The position numbers and the translations under genes are program-made. From positions 1 to 6,209 of the forward strand of contig CANFSD010000105.1 of assembly GCA_947449515.1 (NCBI GenBank): DNA of 6,209 nucleotides, given 5' to 3'. The stretch comes from Bacteroidota bacterium. Lineage in GTDB: Bacteria; Bacteroidota; Bacteroidia; UKL13-3. The notes under the pieces were generated by a model that was not told where the DNA came from, searched no databases, and worked only from the letters and a program-made list of their open reading frames with translations. Of this stretch, positions 1 through 6,141 are shown in pieces (the stretch's first letter is position 1; each line of letters begins with the position of its first letter).

Positions 1-845
1 AATTCTACACCACGGGCCATTAATTGTTTTACGGTACTAACTATATCATTGGTTGCAATGGCAATATGTTGGGTACCTTCGCCCTCGTAGAAATCTAAAT
101 ATTCTTCCACCTGAGATTTCTTTTTGCCCTCAGCAGGCTCGTTAATAGGGAATTTAACATAGCCATTTCCATTACTCATTACCTTACTCATTAGCGCAGA
201 GTATTCAGTAGAAATATCGTTATCGTCAAATGAGAGGATATTTTTAAAGCCCATTACATTGGCATAAAAATCTACCCAAGGGTTCATTTGGTTCCAACCA
301 ACATTTCCTACGCAATGGTCTACATAAAGCAAGCCAGTTGGTTCTGGATTATAGGTACTTTCCCATTTTCTAAAGCCTGGCATAAAAACACCTTTATAAT
401 TTTTTCTTTCTACAAAAACGTGCACTACTTCTCCATAGGTATGAATACCACTCATTCTCACTTCGCCATTTTCATCATTTAGTGTGGTAGGCTCCATATA
501 GGATTTACCACCTCTTTTAATGGTTTGTTCATAGGCGTCATAAGCATCGTCAACCCATAGGGCAAGAACTTTAACTCCATCGCCATGTTTTTTGTGGTGT
601 TCTGCAATGGGAGAATCTGAATGTAAAGGGGAGGTAAGCATTAAGCGCATTTTGTCTTGAACCAAAACATAACTTGCTCTGTCTCTAACGCCAGTTTCTG
701 GTCCGGCATAGGCAAGACTTTGAAAACCAAAGGCGGTTTTGTAAAAATGGGCAGCTTGTTTGGCATTACCCACATAAAGTTCAATGTAATCGGTTCCGTT
801 TAAAGGCAAGAAGTCTGCTGCCCCAGTTTCATTCGTTTGATTCAT
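1..845 (-). CDS. hppD: 4-hydroxyphenylpyruvate dioxygenase, C-terminus cut by window edge
   Basis: This Fe(II) enzyme converts 4-hydroxyphenylpyruvate, O2 and loss of CO2 into homogentisate in cytoplasmic tyrosine and phenylalanine breakdown. Translating the minus strand from the ATG at 845-843 gives 281 codons without a stop before the left edge. The protein opens MNQTNETGAADFLPLNGTDY and shows the two-module vicinal-oxygen-chelate layout: an N-terminal module at about 18-150 and a catalytic module starting near residue 172. Two metal-ligand histidines are visible: H177 in YVDHCVGN and H260 in GTQHIAIATND. The third ligand, a C-terminal glutamate, should lie in the roughly 90-100 residues that are missing. 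The start fits the family N-terminus, and no longer in-frame alternative is needed. It lies 48 bp downstream of hmgA, the next enzyme of the pathway, so an operon is likely. Family identity is secure; hydroxymandelate synthase is a related alternative that the missing C-terminus would exclude. Confidence 0.95.
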   Translation of the reverse strand, partial: MNQTNETGAADFLPLNGTDYIELYVGNAKQAAHFYKTAFGFQSLAYAGPETGVRDRASYVLVQDKMRLMLTSPLHSDSPIAEHHKKHGDGVKVLALWVDDAYDAYEQTIKRGGKSYMEPTTLNDENGEVRMSGIHTYGEVVHVFVERKNYKGVFMPGFRKWESTYNPEPTGLLYVDHCVGNVGWNQMNPWVDFYANVMGFKNILSFDDNDISTEYSALMSKVMSNGNGYVKFPINEPAEGKKKSQVEEYLDFYEGEGTQHIAIATNDIVSTVKQLMARGVE

Positions 846-849
846 GAGG

Positions 850-880
850 CAAATATAATTCAGAAATTGGAATTCGTAAT
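850..880 (-). promoter_or_regulatory. candidate internal promoter of hppD
   Basis: On the minus strand, TATATTTG at 857-850 matches the Bacteroidota -7 pattern TAnnTTTG exactly. Nineteen bases upstream is TTA (879-877), a two-of-three match to the -33 TTG. The element ends only 4 bases before the hppD ATG, so transcription starting about 7 bases downstream would give a leaderless or nearly leaderless mRNA. The match is short and lies in very AT-rich sequence, so it could be chance; read-through from hmgA is the simpler explanation for hppD expression. Confidence 0.3.
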
Positions 881-896
881 TCTTATATAAGAATTA
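877..896. repeat. 20-bp perfect AT-rich palindrome in the hmgA-hppD gap
   Basis: The 10-base arm TAATTCTTAT is followed directly by its exact reverse complement ATAAGAATTA. The palindrome contains the hmgA stop codon (896-894) and lies about 30-50 bp upstream of the hppD start, overlapping the weak candidate -33 region of hppD. It has no GC core and no T-tract, so it is a poor intrinsic terminator. A protein-binding site or an mRNA-processing hairpin are possible roles. Only the symmetry is certain. Confidence 0.5.
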
Positions 897-2051
897 TTCT
901 ACCCAAGATTTATAATAAGTGGGATCTTCACAATCCATTGCTGCTTGGGTGATTTCAAGCGGATGGAAAGGGTCAATCATTACGGCCAATTCTTTGGTTT
1001 CAGTTTTGCCAATAGATTTTTCTACGGTTCCAGGGTGTGGACCATGAGGAATTCCTTTAGGGTGTAAGCTGATCATTCCGCGCTCCACATGTTTGCGGCT
1101 CATAAAATCGCCATCTACATAATATAGAATTTCATCACTGTCTACATTGCTATGGTTATATGGAGCAGGAATAGACAAAGGGTGGTAATCATATAACCTA
1201 GGAACGAAAGAACAAATTACGAAGTTATGCCCTTCAAAGGTTTGGTGAATGGGAGGTGGCATGTGCACACGACCTGTTATTGGTTCGTAATTATGGATAC
1301 TAAAACCATAAGGATATTGGTAACCATCCCAACCAATGGCGTCGAAAGGATGGGTAGCGTAAGTATATGGATAGATAAGGTCTTGTTTTTTGATATACAC
1401 CTTGAAATCGCCCATTTCATCATGTGTTTGAAGGTTTTCGGGTAATTTAATATCACGTTCGCAATAAGGTGAATGTTCCAAAAATTGACCAAATTGGTTC
1501 ATGTAACGCTTTGGTGGCTTTACAGGCGAGAAGCTTTCAGTGATAAACAAGCGGTTGTTTTCATCATTGAATTCCATTTGGTAGATGATTCCGCGGGGTA
1601 TTACCAAATAATCGCCATAGACAAATTTGATTTGTCCATAGAGTGTTTTAAGCGTTCCGCTGCCTTCATGCACGAAGATTACTTCATCAGCATCTGCATT
1701 TTTATAGAAGTAATTCGTCATGCTTTTTTTAGGAGCAGCCACACTAAGGTAGCAATCGCGGTTAAAAAGCATGATTACCCTGGATTCTAAATAATCGTCA
1801 ACGGGTTTGGTTTTAAAGGTTAGGAAACTTCTGTTTTGAAGGTTTTTAGAAAGCGCAGCTACAGGGCTAACATCTTTTGCGGCTTCAATGTCTTTTACCA
1901 GAGTTGGGGGGTGGCAATGGTAGACCAAAGAGTATAAACTGCTGAATCCCTCAGTAGAAATAAGTTCCTCGGCATATAAGTTACCATTGGGTTTTCTAAA
2001 TTGGGTGTGACGTTTTTCAGGAAGTTTACCTACACGGTGATAAAAAGGCAT
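894..2051 (-). CDS. hmgA: homogentisate 1,2-dioxygenase
   Basis: This cytoplasmic Fe(II) cupin-type ring-cleavage enzyme opens homogentisate to maleylacetoacetate, the step after HppD. The 385-residue protein starts MPFYHRVGKLPEKRHTQFRK and is shorter than the roughly 430-440 residues of the human and Pseudomonas enzymes. It has an N-terminal cupin-like region at about 114-157 (EVIFVHEGSGTL, then GDYLVIPRG) and a catalytic region near 255-340. Candidate ligands and catalytic histidines are H300 (APYNHSNVDSDE), H330 (SLHPKG) and H336 (PHGPHPG). The H300-H330-H336 spacing equals that of human H335-H365-H371. The human ligand E341 aligns with D306, while a glutamate sits one place later at E307. 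The ATG at 2051-2049 agrees with the family N-terminus and follows a plausible promoter. It is first in an operon with hppD. A divergent, bacterial-type subfamily member is the most likely description; another cupin dioxygenase is much less likely given the hppD neighbour. Confidence 0.93.
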   Translation of the reverse strand: MPFYHRVGKLPEKRHTQFRKPNGNLYAEELISTEGFSSLYSLVYHCHPPTLVKDIEAAKDVSPVAALSKNLQNRSFLTFKTKPVDDYLESRVIMLFNRDCYLSVAAPKKSMTNYFYKNADADEVIFVHEGSGTLKTLYGQIKFVYGDYLVIPRGIIYQMEFNDENNRLFITESFSPVKPPKRYMNQFGQFLEHSPYCERDIKLPENLQTHDEMGDFKVYIKKQDLIYPYTYATHPFDAIGWDGYQYPYGFSIHNYEPITGRVHMPPPIHQTFEGHNFVICSFVPRLYDYHPLSIPAPYNHSNVDSDEILYYVDGDFMSRKHVERGMISLHPKGIPHGPHPGTVEKSIGKTETKELAVMIDPFHPLEITQAAMDCEDPTYYKSWVE

Positions 2052-2087
2052 ATATTTATATTAGTTATTTTAAATTTGTGTTCAACC

Positions 2088-2118
2088 CAAAGCATTATTT
2101 GTTTGACTAATAGGCAAA
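2088..2118 (-). promoter_or_regulatory. candidate promoter of the hmgA-hppD operon
   Basis: On the minus strand, TTTG at 2118-2115 (a -33 match) is followed after exactly 19 bases by ATGCTTTG at 2095-2088. This carries the TTTG half of the Bacteroidota -7 element TAnnTTTG but has AT in place of TA. Transcription would begin near 2081-2083 and leave a leader of about 30 bases before the hmgA ATG. Spacing and leader length are good; the imperfect -7 keeps confidence moderate. The spacer is largely covered by the palindrome at 2100-2120. Confidence 0.4.
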
Positions 2119-2129
2119 CACTTTCTTTG
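2098..2129 (+). promoter_or_regulatory. candidate promoter of the TPR lipoprotein gene
   Basis: TTTG at 2098-2101 precedes TTTCTTTG at 2122-2129 by 20 bases. That approximates the Bacteroidota TTG-N19-TAnnTTTG promoter, with T replacing A in the -7 element. The start of transcription would be near 2136, about 24 bases before the ATG at 2160. An alternative -7 with an exact match, TAAATTTG at 2071-2078, would give a leader of about 75 bases but has no -33 partner at the right distance. I cannot decide between them from sequence. Confidence 0.3.
2100..2120. promoter_or_regulatory. candidate operator: 21-bp palindrome between divergent genes
   Basis: The dyad is centred on A2110. Left half TGTTTGACTA pairs with right half TAGGCAAACA; nine of ten base pairs match, the only mismatch being A2106 against G2114. 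It lies between hmgA (minus) and the TPR lipoprotein gene (plus) and fills the spacer of the candidate hmgA promoter, with the outward-facing TTTG arm serving as its -33. This is the usual position for a repressor or dual regulator site. The symmetry is direct observation; the regulatory role is inference, and no cognate regulator gene is in the window. Confidence 0.45.
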
Positions 2130-2159
2130 CTTGAACTTAAAGCCCTCAAAAATATAAAA

Positions 2160-3179
2160 ATGCACCTTATACTTTCTTTTAAAAATCTGATTTTTGTCAG
2201 CCTGCTGTTTTTTTACATAAGCTGTAAACCCAATGGCGGTAAAAACAAATTGCCCGAACCAACGGATAGTATTGCTAATACCCTAGCTGTAAAGGAACTA
2301 AGCACTGAAATTGAAAAAAATCCTGAAGATGCAGAACTTTTATACAGGCGTGCGCAGGTTTATTCCAATACAAAATATTTAAATAGGGCAGAGGACGATT
2401 ATTTGGCAGCCATCGCTATTGATTCAATTAATCCATTGTATCATTATCAATTGGGTCGAACCTTATATGCCATGAACCAAACGCAAAGGGCTGCGAAGGA
2501 GTTTGAGAAGGCTATAAGCATAAAGCCTGATTATTTTGAGGCTTCCATGAAATTGGCCAATTTGTATTTTATAGTTAAGGAACACCAAAAGTCTATTGCT
2601 TTACTTAATAAATGCGTGCAACAAGACAAAGCCAATCCAGAAATTTATCATATGTTGGGGATGAATTATAGGGAAATGGGCGATACCGGAAGAGCTATTT
2701 ACCATTTTCAAACGGCCATTGAAAACGACCCAAGTGATTTTGAATCGAACCTATACATTGCCAATTTATATGCTGCTAGGAAGAAAATAATTGCCATGGA
2801 ATATTTTGCGGCTGCCATTAAACTAAGGCCACGTGCCGCCGATGCATGGTTTTCACGTGCTGTTTTTGAGCAAAGTATGGGGCAATATAAAAGTGCCTTG
2901 AAAGACTATAGAAAGGTAATTGATATTGATCCCGAGCATTATTTAAGTTATTACAATGTTGGTTATTTAAATTTTGATTTGGGCATGATGGATGAGGCAT
3001 TGCGCAATTGGAATTATTGTACTCAAATGAATCCTGGTTATGCGAAGGCGTTTTATATGAAGGGATTATTATTTGAGGAAAAAGGCAAAAAACAGGATGC
3101 TCGCCTGAATTACAAGGTTGCATTGGAATTGGAACCTGAAAATGAATTGTATTTGGCAGGAATGCAAAGAGTGAGATAA
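2160..3179 (+). CDS. TPR-repeat lipoprotein
   Basis: The protein is 339 residues long. The ATG at 2160 is chosen because it begins a lipoprotein signal peptide (MHLILSFKNLIFVSLLFFYISC) with the acylated cysteine at C22. The same frame is open upstream to an ATG at 2001, but that lies inside hmgA on the opposite strand and would bury the signal peptide. After a short linker rich in polar residues come eight tandem tetratricopeptide repeats at 56-89, 90-123, 124-157, 158-191, 192-224, 225-258, 259-292 and 293-326, with a 13-residue tail. Repeat 5 has 33 residues instead of 34. TPR arrays bind proteins, so a membrane-anchored periplasmic scaffold or assembly factor is the likely class; no specific partner can be named. 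It diverges from hmgA and lies 62 bp before a second lipoprotein gene, with no visible terminator between them. Confidence 0.9.
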   Translation: MHLILSFKNLIFVSLLFFYISCKPNGGKNKLPEPTDSIANTLAVKELSTEIEKNPEDAELLYRRAQVYSNTKYLNRAEDDYLAAIAIDSINPLYHYQLGRTLYAMNQTQRAAKEFEKAISIKPDYFEASMKLANLYFIVKEHQKSIALLNKCVQQDKANPEIYHMLGMNYREMGDTGRAIYHFQTAIENDPSDFESNLYIANLYAARKKIIAMEYFAAAIKLRPRAADAWFSRAVFEQSMGQYKSALKDYRKVIDIDPEHYLSYYNVGYLNFDLGMMDEALRNWNYCTQMNPGYAKAFYMKGLLFEEKGKKQDARLNYKVALELEPENELYLAGMQRVR

Positions 3180-3241
3180 ATTTTTACAACTACTTTGCGA
3201 TTGCTAGAAAAAATGAATAGACTCGCATTAAATATTAGCTA

Positions 3242-3898
3242 ATGAAATATAAAAAAATACTTTTAGGGGGGATGTTATTTACCCTATTTGCCCTTGGTGC
3301 ATGCAGGCCAGGAGGCGCAGAATACATTGATGAGTTGGATATTGTTGGTACACAATACGATAAACAAGCAGATTTTTCTGTAAAACATACTTATTCAAGA
3401 CCAGATACCATTGTAAAAATAGCTACTAATAATTACAATGATCCAGATGGAGATGGCAGACCTTCTTATATTTCGCAAACGGCGGCTAATTTGATTACAA
3501 CCCAATTGGATGCCAACATGCAAAAATATGGTTGGACAAAAGTTAATCGCGACCAGAAACCAGATGTTATGGTGATGTTGTCGACCATGGAAAATACCAA
3601 TGTTTACTATTACTATGACAATTGGTATATGGGTTTTGGTTTTGGATTTGGGGATCCGTATTATGGCGGTGGTTGGTATTATCCGGGCTATTTTCCACCA
3701 GCGTATTCAACTACCAAAACAGGTACTTTGTTAATGCAAATGGCTTCTCCTAAGGATTCAACTTTAGATGGTAAAATGCCTATTGTATGGTTGGGCGTTG
3801 TTAATGGTATGATGGAAGGTTCAACGAGTTCCTTTAATTCACGTGTAAAGAAAAGCATCGATCAAGCCTTTACACAATCACCCTATTTAAAGAAATAA
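3242..3898 (+). CDS. DUF4136-type lipoprotein with aromatic/glycine-rich tract
   Basis: The protein is 218 residues long. It begins with the signal peptide MKYKKILLGGMLFTLFALGAC, and C21 after LGA fits a lipobox, so it should be a lipid-anchored envelope protein. The mature part resembles DUF4136 proteins: YDKQADFSVKHTY near 39-51, an amphipathic helix at about 79-96 ending in YGW, then a KPDVMVML strand at 106-113. A low-complexity stretch at about 122-155 is dominated by Tyr, Gly, Trp and Phe. Residues 67-72 read DPDGDG, a DxDxDG pattern like calcium-binding loops, although the EF-hand position 12 acidic residue is absent. Family function is unknown and I assign none. The next gene starts 3 bases after its stop. 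A possible but off-consensus -7 (TACTTTG, one base short) at 3191-3197 leaves open whether it has its own promoter or is read through from the TPR gene. Confidence 0.87.
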   Translation: MKYKKILLGGMLFTLFALGACRPGGAEYIDELDIVGTQYDKQADFSVKHTYSRPDTIVKIATNNYNDPDGDGRPSYISQTAANLITTQLDANMQKYGWTKVNRDQKPDVMVMLSTMENTNVYYYYDNWYMGFGFGFGDPYYGGGWYYPGYFPPAYSTTKTGTLLMQMASPKDSTLDGKMPIVWLGVVNGMMEGSTSSFNSRVKKSIDQAFTQSPYLKK

Positions 3899-3901
3899 GT
3901 T

Positions 3902-4504
3902 ATGAAGAAAATATTATTTAGCCTTAGCCTCCTTTGCCTTTTTGTGCCTTCTAAAAACTTGAAGGCACAAGCAGAAGACACTTATTTCAATGTTTATTAT
4001 TCAATGGGACAAGGATTGGGAGAAACCAAAGATTTTATTGGGAGGTATTCATTCCGTGGAATAGGAATTGGCTACCAAGCAGAATTAAGCGAGCACGTAA
4101 TTGCGGGTGTTGGGGTAGATTGGAATGTGTTTTACCAGAAGTTTCCTTATGCTACCTATACTACTGATTTAGGAGCTGTAAGTGGTAAACAATACCGCTA
4201 TTTGAATTTATTTCCAATGACAGGCAAATTGCAATATTATAAAGATACCAATAAAGGAGTTCGCCTCATGGCAGGAACAGGTATTGGAACCACTTACATC
4301 ATGCAAGATGTGGATATGGGTTCGTACCGAATTACTACCAATACTTGGCAGTTTTTATTGGCGCCAGAACTTGGACTTACCTATGATTTGGATGCTGGAA
4401 AAAGTTTGTTGTTGTCTGTTAAATACAATGCCAATTTTAAAAACACTGAGCTCAGCAATCGATCTTATTTGAGTTTTAATATAGGGTTTTCATTTAACCA
4501 ATAA
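3902..4504 (+). CDS. small outer-membrane beta-barrel-like protein
   Basis: The protein is 200 residues long with a Sec signal peptide (MKKILFSLSLLCLFVPSKNL, probably cleaved after the AQA at 22-24); C12 lies inside the hydrophobic core and is not a lipobox. The rest alternates polar and hydrophobic or aromatic residues in strand-like segments separated by turns, for example YSFRGIGIGYQAEL, VIAGVGVDWNVFY, VRLMAGTGIGTTY, LLAPELGLTYDL, LLLSVKYNANF and SYLSFNIGFSF. This resembles small outer-membrane beta-barrels of about eight strands common in Bacteroidota. It ends FSFNQ rather than on a terminal aromatic residue. It sits 3 bp after the DUF4136-type gene, so the two are very probably co-transcribed and may act together in the outer membrane. 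It is followed directly by a strong terminator. The specific role is unknown; a soluble periplasmic beta-rich protein is the main alternative. Confidence 0.85.
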   Translation: MKKILFSLSLLCLFVPSKNLKAQAEDTYFNVYYSMGQGLGETKDFIGRYSFRGIGIGYQAELSEHVIAGVGVDWNVFYQKFPYATYTTDLGAVSGKQYRYLNLFPMTGKLQYYKDTNKGVRLMAGTGIGTTYIMQDVDMGSYRITTNTWQFLLAPELGLTYDLDAGKSLLLSVKYNANFKNTELSNRSYLSFNIGFSFNQ

Positions 4505-4540
4505 AAAAAAGCGCTCATGATTTCATGAGCGCTTTTTTTT
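4505..4540. terminator. bidirectional intrinsic terminator
   Basis: A perfect 10-bp stem GCGCTCATGA (4511-4520) and TCATGAGCGC (4523-4532) has a 2-base gap, in practice a 9-bp stem with an ATTT loop. It is preceded by A6 at 4505-4510 and followed by T8 at 4533-4540, so both strands read as stem plus U-tract. It begins right after the stop of the beta-barrel gene. Its right T-tract overlaps the porX stop codon (4541-4539), so one element serves two convergent transcripts. Confidence 0.95.
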
Positions 4541-6089
4541 ATTTAGTTTCTAAGACCACAAAGGGAACAATCATCTCCTCTAGGCTTATGCCGCCGTGTT
4601 GGAAAGAATTGTTGTACATGTTTACATGGTAATTGTAGTTGTTTGGATAAGCCATAAAGTCTTCACCTAAAGCAAAAACAAAGCTGCTGCTCATGTTTTG
4701 TTTTGGCAAAAATGCATCACTTGGATTCTTAATTGAAAACAATTCCTTTTCATTGTAATTCAAATTTCTTCCTTGTTTGTAACGCAGGTTGGTGCTGGTA
4801 TTTCTATCGCCAACAATCTTAACAGGATTGCCCACTCTAATTGAACCATGGTCCGTAGTAATTACCACACGTGCTTTTTTGGTAGCTATTTTTTTAATGG
4901 CATCAAAAAGCGGTGAATGTTCGAACCAACTGGCGGTTATGCTTCTGTATGCTGCTTCGTTTTCTGCAAGCTCTTTCATCACATTCATTTCGGTTCGGGC
5001 ATGACTTAACATATCTACGAAATTGTATACAATTACATTGAGTTTGTTGTGCCACATATTTGGAATCTGGTCTACCAAGTTTTTACCCGCGTTGAGGTTA
5101 GTAATTTTGGTATAAGAGAATTTGTCCATAATGCCAGCGCGCTGCAATTGACGACCAAATAAGTCTTCTTCATGGATGTTTTTTCCTTCTTCGTCCTCTT
5201 CGTTTACCCATAGGTTTGGATATAACTTTTCAATTTCACTAGGCAACATGCCTGCGAAGAAACTGTTACGCGCGTAGTGGGTGGTGGTAGGCAAAATGGT
5301 CATGTAAACATCATCTTGAACCAAATTAAACAATTCGTTCAATTGACTTTGTACCACTTTCCATTGGTCGTAACGAAAATTATCTATTAGAATTAAGAAA
5401 GTTGGCGTTTCATCTTTGAGGAGTGGAACCAATTTTTTATTTACCGCTGTATGGCTCATAACAGGCGTTTTAGCATCAGGTTTCTTAAGGAAATTGGTGA
5501 AATTGTCCTTCACAAATTTACTCCAACCATTATTGGCATCACGTTTTTGCATGGCTAATATTTCGTCCATACCCGTTTCGCCACTTTTAGCCAATTCCAA
5601 TTCCCAATAAACCAATCGACGGTACATTTCAACCCAGCCATCAAAGTTGCTTACATCCGACATGTCCATGCTCAATTGTCGAAATTCTTGTTGGTAGTTT
5701 TGGGCGGTTTTTTCGGTTACCAATTGTTTGCCATCTAAAATTCTTTTTAGTGAAAGTAAGATTTGATTGCTATTTACCGGTTTTATCAGGTAGTCGGCAA
5801 TTTGGTTGCCAATGGCATCTTCCATGATATGCTCTTCTTCACTTTTTGTAATCATTACCACTGGCACATCTGGCTTAAGCACTTTAATTTGCGCCAAGGT
5901 CTCAATTCCACTGATGCCGGGCATGTTTTCGTCCAGAAAGATTACGTCATATTTGTTTTCCTTTACCTTTTCAATGGCATCTATTCCATTGGTAACTTTG
6001 TCTACTTGGTAGCCCTTATTGGTAAGAAATAAAATATGTGGTTTTAGTAAGTCGATTTCGTCGTCGGCCCAAAGGATAGTTGCGTTCAT
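4539..6089 (-). CDS. porX: PorX: response regulator with PglZ phosphodiesterase domain
   Basis: PorX is the cytoplasmic regulator of the T9SS, working in known species with the sensor kinase PorY and the ECF sigma factor SigP. The protein is 516 residues, the usual full length. Residues 1-118 form a receiver domain with acidic D9 and D10, phosphoacceptor D53 (VIFLDENMPG), T81 and K103 (LIKP). A helical linker (about 120-215) leads to a PglZ, alkaline-phosphatase-superfamily domain. Its likely metal and catalytic residues are D236 (LILIDNFRYDQW), the threonine nucleophile in PTTTHYARNS (most likely T270), D359 and H363 (FVDMLSHARTE), D413 and H414 (TTDHGS) and H498 (QHGGISLEE). PorX of Porphyromonas gingivalis is reported to hydrolyse oligonucleotides with this domain. 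All key residues are present, so the protein should be active. No porY or sigP lies in the window. The ATG at 6089-6087 starts directly at the receiver domain (MNATILWADDE). Confidence 0.95.
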   Translation of the reverse strand: MNATILWADDEIDLLKPHILFLTNKGYQVDKVTNGIDAIEKVKENKYDVIFLDENMPGISGIETLAQIKVLKPDVPVVMITKSEEEHIMEDAIGNQIADYLIKPVNSNQILLSLKRILDGKQLVTEKTAQNYQQEFRQLSMDMSDVSNFDGWVEMYRRLVYWELELAKSGETGMDEILAMQKRDANNGWSKFVKDNFTNFLKKPDAKTPVMSHTAVNKKLVPLLKDETPTFLILIDNFRYDQWKVVQSQLNELFNLVQDDVYMTILPTTTHYARNSFFAGMLPSEIEKLYPNLWVNEEDEEGKNIHEEDLFGRQLQRAGIMDKFSYTKITNLNAGKNLVDQIPNMWHNKLNVIVYNFVDMLSHARTEMNVMKELAENEAAYRSITASWFEHSPLFDAIKKIATKKARVVITTDHGSIRVGNPVKIVGDRNTSTNLRYKQGRNLNYNEKELFSIKNPSDAFLPKQNMSSSFVFALGEDFMAYPNNYNYHVNMYNNSFQHGGISLEEMIVPFVVLETK

Positions 6090-6115
6090 TTCAATAATTT
6101 GTAATTAGTAGGTAG

Positions 6116-6134
6116 GAGGCAAAAATGATGCCTC
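6116..6134. repeat. inverted repeat GAGGCA-N7-TGCCTC upstream of porX
   Basis: The arms GAGGCA (6116-6121) and TGCCTC (6129-6134) are exact reverse complements around a 7-base AT-rich spacer. The repeat lies 27 bp upstream of the porX ATG, between porX and a plus-strand promoter. It covers the expected -33 zone of that promoter and the candidate -7 of porX. A regulator binding site is plausible; a 6-bp stem without a T-tract is unlikely to be a terminator. Confidence 0.4.
6120..6127 (-). promoter_or_regulatory. candidate -7 element of the porX promoter
   Basis: The minus strand reads CATTTTTG, a 5-of-6 match to the fixed positions of TAnnTTTG (C for the first T). Initiation about 7 bases downstream, near 6113, would give a leader of about 24 bases. 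No TTG is found at the -33 distance. It lies inside the inverted repeat at 6116-6134. Confidence 0.3.
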
Positions 6135-6141
6135 TAATTTA

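Noticed and set aside
288..482. Plus-strand frame of 64 codons within hppD
   Set aside because: It is antisense to the well-conserved catalytic region of hppD.
1473..1790. Open reading frame of 105 codons on the plus strand
   Set aside because: It lies fully antisense to hmgA, which has strong family evidence; the translation shows no recognisable domain, so it is a coding shadow.
2001..2159. Longer start for the TPR lipoprotein at 2001
   Set aside because: It would overlap hmgA on the other strand and place 53 residues ahead of a clear lipoprotein signal peptide.
2818..3123. Open reading frame of 101 codons on the minus strand
   Set aside because: It is antisense to TPR repeats 5-8 and its low-complexity Asn/His/Pro composition is typical of a shadow frame.
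3180..3241. Possible terminator or strong promoter between the TPR and DUF4136-type genes
   Set aside because: I find no stem-loop with a T-tract, and the nearest -7-like element (TACTTTG) is one base short with no -33 partner.
5763..6032. Plus-strand frames of 89 and 68 codons within porX
   Set aside because: Both are antisense to the conserved receiver domain of porX and have no supporting features.
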